Program-made: the position numbers and the translations under genes
Source: Acidobacteriota bacterium
GTDB lineage: Bacteria; Acidobacteriota; Terriglobia; Terriglobales; Acidobacteriaceae
Length of the DNA: 64,000 nucleotides
Reading direction: 5' to 3'
Assembly: GCA_018268855.1 (NCBI GenBank)
Contig: JAFDVR010000002.1
Span: 248,001-312,000, forward strand
Shown here: positions 59,715-64,000 of the stretch, in pieces
How positions within the stretch are numbered: the first letter of the stretch is position 1
How the letters are laid out: each line of letters begins with the position of its first letter
Notes under the pieces: model-generated
The model's database searches: none
What the model saw: the letters and a program-made list of their open reading frames with translations, nothing else
What the model was told of the DNA's origin: nothing

Positions 59715-62654
59715 TTGTCGTTTTCACGATCTCTGCCGTTCACTGCCGCTATCTTGTTTGCCACTGTGGTGGCTGCGCAGGAGTCGCGCCAGCCCCTTCC
59801 CCCGGTTCCCACCGCGCCTACCAGCGCACCCATCAGCGCGGCATCCGCAGCTGCGGCCAGCATGCGCGGCACCATCACTGACCCCGATCAGGCGGTCATT
59901 CCCGGCGCCACCATTACACTCACCCCGCCAAAAGGAAAGGCTATTGTGGCCGAGTCTGGCGCTGACGGTACCTATCAGATCAGCAATATTCCCAATGGCA
60001 CCTACAACGTCACCGTTACCATGCCTGGCTTTGCCACCGTCGTGAAGCAGAATGCGAAGTTCTCCACCGGTCAGGTCATGACGATGAACGTGAAGATGGC
60101 CATCGAAGAACAGGCCACGGAAGTAAACGTCACTACCACCAGCAACCAGGTCAGCGTCGATCAGGATAATAACGCCAGCGCGCTCGTCATCAAGGGCAAA
60201 GACCTCGACGCGCTCTCCGACGATCCTGACGAGTTGCAGAGCGAACTCTCCGCTCTCGCCGGCCCTGCTGCCGGCCCGAACGGCGGCCAGATCTATGTGG
60301 ACGGATTCACCGGAGGCTCGCTTCCTCCCAAGTCGTCCATCCGCGAAATCCGCGTGAACCAGAACCCTTTCACCGCGCAGTACGATAAACCCGGCTACGG
60401 CCGCATCGAAGTGCTCACCAAGCCCGGCACCGATGTCTTCCACGGTATGGCCATGATTATGGGCAATCACTCTTCATTCAATACATCCAGCCCATTTCTC
60501 GGCGGAGCAAACAACTTCCCCTCCTACTACACGGTGTTTACGATGGGCAGTCTCAGCGGCCCGCTCAGCAAACATATCTCCTTCAATGTGAGTGGCTCCT
60601 ACCGCGACATTGAGGAAAACACGATCATCACAGGCAAGATCATAAGCCATTCGCCCACTGACCCAACACTCTGCGCGCCTGGAGACACCACCTGCCAGCT
60701 TTACGATTTTCCAGTGGCGTACCGTGCCAATCCTAATCCACGCAAGCGTGGCGAAATCTCTCCGCGTCTTGACTTCGCTCTGGGCGAGAAGAATACGCTA
60801 AGCATCCGCTATCAATATGAAGGTGGTCCAAGCCGTAACTCCGGTCCAGGTGGACTTGTGCTGCCGACTAATGCTTACAACAGCGACAGCAGCCAGCATC
60901 GCATTCAAATCGCGGATAGCTGGATTGCTTCTCCAAAGGTTGTGAACGAGAACCGCTTCGAGTACCGGCGCGAGGAGAGCAGCCGCACCTCGCTAAACAA
61001 TGCGCCCACGCTCAACGTGCTGGGCACCTTTAACGGCGGCGGAAACTCCAACAACAATGACAGTGTTTCTTCTCGTTTCGAGTATCAAAACTACACCTCT
61101 ATCGCCCTGGCCAAGAACTTCGTCCGTATGGGCGCGCGCCTACGCTACTACCGTTCTCACCTGACCTCTACCTCCGGGGCCAACGGAACATATACCTACT
61201 CCGGCATTGAGGGCGTGGGCGACGGCACCGCCGCGGATGCCTATCGCCTCAACCGCCCTGACCAGTTCTCCATTACGAACGTGAATGTGCCAACAGTCAG
61301 CACTACGCTTGCAGACCTGGGACTCTACCTTGAAGACGACTGGAAGGTGCTGCCGAACCTTACGCTCACCGGCGGCGTGCGGTATGAGACACAGAACCAG
61401 ATTCACAGCGCGCACGATATTGCCCCTCGCGTCTCGCTTGCATGGGGCATTCCGCGTAAAAGCGGTTCGCCGCTCACCGTCATTCGTGCGGGTGCTGGCG
61501 TCTTTTACGATCGTTTTGATGTGGATGACGTGCTCACTACGGTACGCCAGAATGGAACGAACCAGGTAGAGACCATCTATCGTCCGGATGGAAGCGCCGT
61601 CTGTGCGCCCGGTCAGCCTATCTCTAACTGTGGAAGCGGAAGTTCCGGTAAGGCCACCCGGTATGACTTTGCCCCCGATCTCCGCAGCGAGTACAACCTG
61701 CAGTTCGCCCTCGGCGTGGACCAGCAGTTGGCTAAGAGCGCAACGCTCTCCGTCAATTTCATTTCCTCCAACGGGAACCACGCGTACCTTTCGCGTGCCT
61801 TTGGCAATTCCAAGGATGGATATGACTACCAATTTACCTCGGCCGGTATGTACCGCCAGCAGCAGGTGATTGCGAATGTGAAGTGGAACCCGAGCGCAAA
61901 ATTCTCGCTCTTCAGCTACTACGTTTACAGCCACGCAATGTCCAATACGGATGGTGCAGACACCTTCGCGACGGATTCGACCAACCGCTTCACAGACTAC
62001 GGGCGAGCGGGATTCAATCGCACCCATCGTGTGGTCCTCTTCGGGAATACCACGCTGCCATGGGGCATCAGCATGAGCCCTATCCTTGTCGCCTCTTCAG
62101 GTATGCCGTACGACATCACTGTCGGAAAAGATGTGAATGACGACTCCCAAAGGAATGATCGTGCTGCTTTCGCCAAGGGGCGTACCTCCGCAAACTGCCG
62201 TGTCTTCAGCGATTTTCTCGATCCCAATGAGCAGGGCGCGTATCCCATTGGGAATAATTACGACCGCATCCCATCGAACTATTGCTCGACACCGGCATAC
62301 TTCAATCTCAACCTGCGCGTCACTAAATCCTTCGGCTTTGGTGCCAAGCGCAACGTGCCTGGATCGGGCAGTGGCGGCGATAGCTCGCGTGGACGTTCGC
62401 GTGGTAGTTCAGGAGGAGGCAGCCACGGCTCGCATGGTTCCATGATGTTTGGTGGAGGCGGATCGTCCAACCATCGCTATAACTTCAACCTCGGCGCGCA
62501 GGCGTTCAACCTCTTCAACGTGGTCCCTTATGGAACGCCGCAGGGCTCACTCGCAAACCCTGACAACTTCGGTAAGCCGCTGAACATCCAGTCCAGCGGA
62601 TTTGGAAGTTCTGCTGTGCGCCGTATCATGCTTCAACTCTCGTTCAACTTCTAG
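59715..62654 (+). CDS. TonB-dependent receptor with N-terminal carboxypeptidase-regulatory-like domain
   Basis: The 979-residue outer-membrane protein has a signal peptide (RSLPFTAAILFATVVAAQ) and a CarboxypepD_reg-like domain (MRGTITDPDQAVIPGATITL, GTYQISNIPNGTYNVTVTMPGF). A plug region (GGQIYVDGFTGGSLPPKSSI, IRVNQNPFTAQYDKPGYGRI) and a long barrel ending LQLSFNF follow. This is the Oar-like receptor type common in Acidobacteriota. The TTG start at 59715 is set by GAGGAG eight bases upstream; TTG 59682 is also in frame. A Gly/Ser/His/Arg-rich stretch (about 880-925) interrupts the barrel near its end. The substrate is probably a glycan or peptide, undecided. Confidence 0.9.
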   Translation: MSFSRSLPFTAAILFATVVAAQESRQPLPPVPTAPTSAPISAASAAAASMRGTITDPDQAVIPGATITLTPPKGKAIVAESGADGTYQISNIPNGTYNVTVTMPGFATVVKQNAKFSTGQVMTMNVKMAIEEQATEVNVTTTSNQVSVDQDNNASALVIKGKDLDALSDDPDELQSELSALAGPAAGPNGGQIYVDGFTGGSLPPKSSIREIRVNQNPFTAQYDKPGYGRIEVLTKPGTDVFHGMAMIMGNHSSFNTSSPFLGGANNFPSYYTVFTMGSLSGPLSKHISFNVSGSYRDIEENTIITGKIISHSPTDPTLCAPGDTTCQLYDFPVAYRANPNPRKRGEISPRLDFALGEKNTLSIRYQYEGGPSRNSGPGGLVLPTNAYNSDSSQHRIQIADSWIASPKVVNENRFEYRREESSRTSLNNAPTLNVLGTFNGGGNSNNNDSVSSRFEYQNYTSIALAKNFVRMGARLRYYRSHLTSTSGANGTYTYSGIEGVGDGTAADAYRLNRPDQFSITNVNVPTVSTTLADLGLYLEDDWKVLPNLTLTGGVRYETQNQIHSAHDIAPRVSLAWGIPRKSGSPLTVIRAGAGVFYDRFDVDDVLTTVRQNGTNQVETIYRPDGSAVCAPGQPISNCGSGSSGKATRYDFAPDLRSEYNLQFALGVDQQLAKSATLSVNFISSNGNHAYLSRAFGNSKDGYDYQFTSAGMYRQQQVIANVKWNPSAKFSLFSYYVYSHAMSNTDGADTFATDSTNRFTDYGRAGFNRTHRVVLFGNTTLPWGISMSPILVASSGMPYDITVGKDVNDDSQRNDRAAFAKGRTSANCRVFSDFLDPNEQGAYPIGNNYDRIPSNYCSTPAYFNLNLRVTKSFGFGAKRNVPGSGSGGDSSRGRSRGSSGGGSHGSHGSMMFGGGGSSNHRYNFNLGAQAFNLFNVVPYGTPQGSLANPDNFGKPLNIQSSGFGSSAVRRIMLQLSFNF

Positions 62655-62678
62655 AAAGTTATCAGTTGTAGAAATGCC

Positions 62679-62714
62679 AAGAGGCCCGGATAATTTCGGG
62701 CCTCTTACCTTTTC
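62679..62714. terminator. Bidirectional intrinsic terminator
   Basis: AAGAGGCCCG (62679-62688) and CGGGCCTCTT (62697-62706) form a perfect 10-bp stem with an 8-base loop, followed by ACCTTTTC. It lies 24 bases after the TonB receptor stop and before the convergent aldehyde dehydrogenase end, and can serve both. Confidence 0.8.
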
Positions 62715-62746
62715 TAACAACTAAGGACTAAAAACTAACAACTAAG
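62714..62746. repeat. Direct repeat CTAACAACTAAG, two copies
   Basis: CTAACAACTAAG occurs at 62714-62725 and 62735-62746, separated by GACTAAAAA, with the second copy covering the aldehyde dehydrogenase stop. It lies in the gap after the shared terminator. It may be a small slipped duplication; no function is suggested. Confidence 0.5.
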
Positions 62747-64000
62747 CAATCACTATCGACTTGGCATTCATAAACTCCCGCATGCCAGCCGCGCTCAACT
62801 CACGTCCGTAGCCGGACTCCTTAATGCCGCCAAACGGAAGGCGTGGATCGCTGGCGACCATGCCGTTCAAAAAAACCATGCCTGCTTCTATTTCGCTCAC
62901 CATCTGCTGCTGCTCCGCAGGGTTGCGCGTCCACAGCGATGCGCCGAGACCGAATGGAGTGTCATTCGCAATGGCAACTGCATCATTCACGTCCCGGGCG
63001 GAGAATACCAGCGCCACCGGCCCGAATAATTCTTCGCGATAGACGGTGCTGGTGCGTGGCAGATCGGCGATGACGGTCGGCTCAAAATAGAAGCCGCGGC
63101 CTACCAGCCGCGATCCGCCCGTAAGAATGCGTCCGCCTGCCGCGACTGCATCGCGCACCTGGCGTTCCAGCGTTTCCACTGCTTCAGCCGAGACGAGCGG
63201 ACCAACCTCGGTGTCTTCACGCATGGGATCGCCAATTCTCAGCGACTCCATCTTCTGCGCAAACCGCCGTACAAACTCCTCATACACGGTTTCATGCACG
63301 ATGAACCGCTTGGCAGCGATGCAGGATTGGCCGTTGTTCACCACGCGTGCCTGCACGGCGGTCTGCACGGCTGCATTCAGATCGGCTGTGGGCATCACGA
63401 TAAAAGGATCGCTGCCGCCAAGCTCCAGCACACACTTCTTCAGGTGTTTGCCTGCTACTTCAGCAACGGCACGTCCAGCGCGGCCACTGCCCGTGAGTGT
63501 GACCGCTGCAACGCGTGCATCGGCAATAATCCCGGCGACCTGCTCGTTCTCAATCAGCAGGGCCTGAAAAACGCCTTTGGGAAATCCAGCGCGGCGAATT
63601 AAGGTTTCGATAGCCATCGCGCAATGCGGAACATTGGTTGCGTGCTTTAGCAGACCAATGTTGCCCGCCATCAGCGCAGGCGCGCCGAACCGGACTACCT
63701 GCCAGAAGGGGAAATTCCATGGCATGATAGCGAGAATGACACCGAGGGGCTGCCACTGCACATAGCTGCGGCCGTGTTCGGTGTTGATCATCTCGGGTGC
63801 CATCATGCGCTCGCCATTATCGGCATAGAAGCGAAACGCATTGGCACACTTGGCAAGTTCCTGCCGCGCGGCACCGATGGTCTTTCCCATCTCCTGCACC
63901 ATGGTGGAGGCAAGGCCCTCAGTTTCTTCGTCGATGAGCGCAGCCAGCTTGTGCATGCATAGTGCGCGATGTGCCACCGGAACGGTGGCATAATCGCGGA
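62742..64000 (-). CDS. NAD(P)-dependent aldehyde dehydrogenase (succinate-semialdehyde type), 5' end outside window
   Basis: The visible 419 codons cover most of an aldehyde dehydrogenase. WQPLGVILAIMPWNFPFWQ and the Rossmann segment LTGSGRAGRAVAEVAGKH are followed by the catalytic Glu in VLELGGSDPFIV and the catalytic Cys in NNGQSCIAAKRF. Later come YREELFGPVALVFS and PFGGIKESGYGREL. The pattern is that of the succinate-semialdehyde dehydrogenase (GabD/Sad) group. The frame stays open to base 64000 with sense RDYATVPVAHRA ahead of the first possible GTG at 63977, so the true start lies outside. The substrate is inferred from family resemblance. Confidence 0.9.
   Translation of the reverse strand, partial: RDYATVPVAHRALCMHKLAALIDEETEGLASTMVQEMGKTIGAARQELAKCANAFRFYADNGERMMAPEMINTEHGRSYVQWQPLGVILAIMPWNFPFWQVVRFGAPALMAGNIGLLKHATNVPHCAMAIETLIRRAGFPKGVFQALLIENEQVAGIIADARVAAVTLTGSGRAGRAVAEVAGKHLKKCVLELGGSDPFIVMPTADLNAAVQTAVQARVVNNGQSCIAAKRFIVHETVYEEFVRRFAQKMESLRIGDPMREDTEVGPLVSAEAVETLERQVRDAVAAGGRILTGGSRLVGRGFYFEPTVIADLPRTSTVYREELFGPVALVFSARDVNDAVAIANDTPFGLGASLWTRNPAEQQQMVSEIEAGMVFLNGMVASDPRLPFGGIKESGYGRELSAAGMREFMNAKSIVIA

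Noticed and set aside
1..64000. CRISPR arrays, insertion sequences or prophage genes
   Set aside because: No regularly spaced repeats and no transposase, integrase or phage structural motifs were seen on either strand.

Overview
The window looks like a chromosomal segment of an Acidobacteriota bacterium of the Terriglobia (Granulicella, Terriglobus or Edaphobacter type). This is inferred from gene style: a TonB-dependent receptor with an N-terminal carboxypeptidase-regulatory-like domain, a YncE-type beta-propeller, a type III polyketide synthase cassette, Tat-exported sulfatases and a YraN protein with an N-terminal extension. No rRNA is present to confirm it. There are no insertion sequences, phage genes or CRISPR arrays. 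Coding density is high and many genes are joined by ATGA, TGATG or TAATG overlaps. One tRNA gene is present.

Layout. 1-2.2 kb: dTDP-rhamnose genes (rfbD end, rfbC), a tiny membrane protein and a YncE-like protein. 2.3-6.7 kb: a tight five-gene cassette of type III polyketide synthase, methyltransferase, flavoprotein, acyl carrier protein and ketoacyl-ACP synthase, probably making a modified alkylresorcinol, alkylpyrone or quinone-type lipid. 6.9-8.3 kb: a sulfatase behind a 26-bp palindrome. 8.3-18.2 kb: an exopolysaccharide locus (Wzy-like polymerase, GT9, SLBB export protein, Wzz-like protein, GT2, initiating sugar transferase), with gatC, gatA and a DUF721 gene joined to the GT2 gene. 18.4-19.2 kb: gmhB-like phosphatase and a small hydrophilic protein. 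19.25-26.05 kb: a polyol-type permease, two FGGY kinases, a histidine phosphatase and a 2-hydroxyacid dehydrogenase in one run, facing a GlpP-type antiterminator gene. The leader of this run carries an 18-bp terminator hairpin that is a plausible GlpP target. 26.2-28.7 kb: tRNA, VOC and FkbH genes in one direction. 28.8-40.8 kb: a second sulfatase, a patatin-POTRA-barrel protein (type Vd autotransporter layout), YraN, a phosphoesterase, an ABC ATPase coupled to fabD, a sialidase-like protein, small secreted or membrane proteins, an L,D-transpeptidase and an amino acid permease. 40.8-47.1 kb: a PcrA/UvrD helicase with a large acidic insert, a secreted protein, LOG and Old Yellow Enzyme proteins, a second acyl carrier protein and an MscS-like membrane protein. 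47.1-58.3 kb: an alpha-glucan and trehalose locus (GT-A-like protein, TreS-maltokinase fusion, GlgE, then divergent TreY and TreZ). 58.4-64 kb: a DUF5666 protein, a large TonB-dependent receptor and a truncated aldehyde dehydrogenase.

How the genes fit together. Much of the window concerns carbohydrate and envelope work: activated rhamnose, heptose-type sugars, polysaccharide polymerisation and export, desulfation of imported or periplasmic glycans, polyol or ketose uptake and phosphorylation, and glycogen-trehalose-maltose-1-phosphate cycling. The strongest candidates for undescribed biology are the twin-kinase operon with its putative GlpP-controlled leader, the type III PKS cassette with its own ACP and KAS, and the tRNA-VOC-FkbH unit. 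Functions are read from motifs without database searches, so family names are firmer than substrates.
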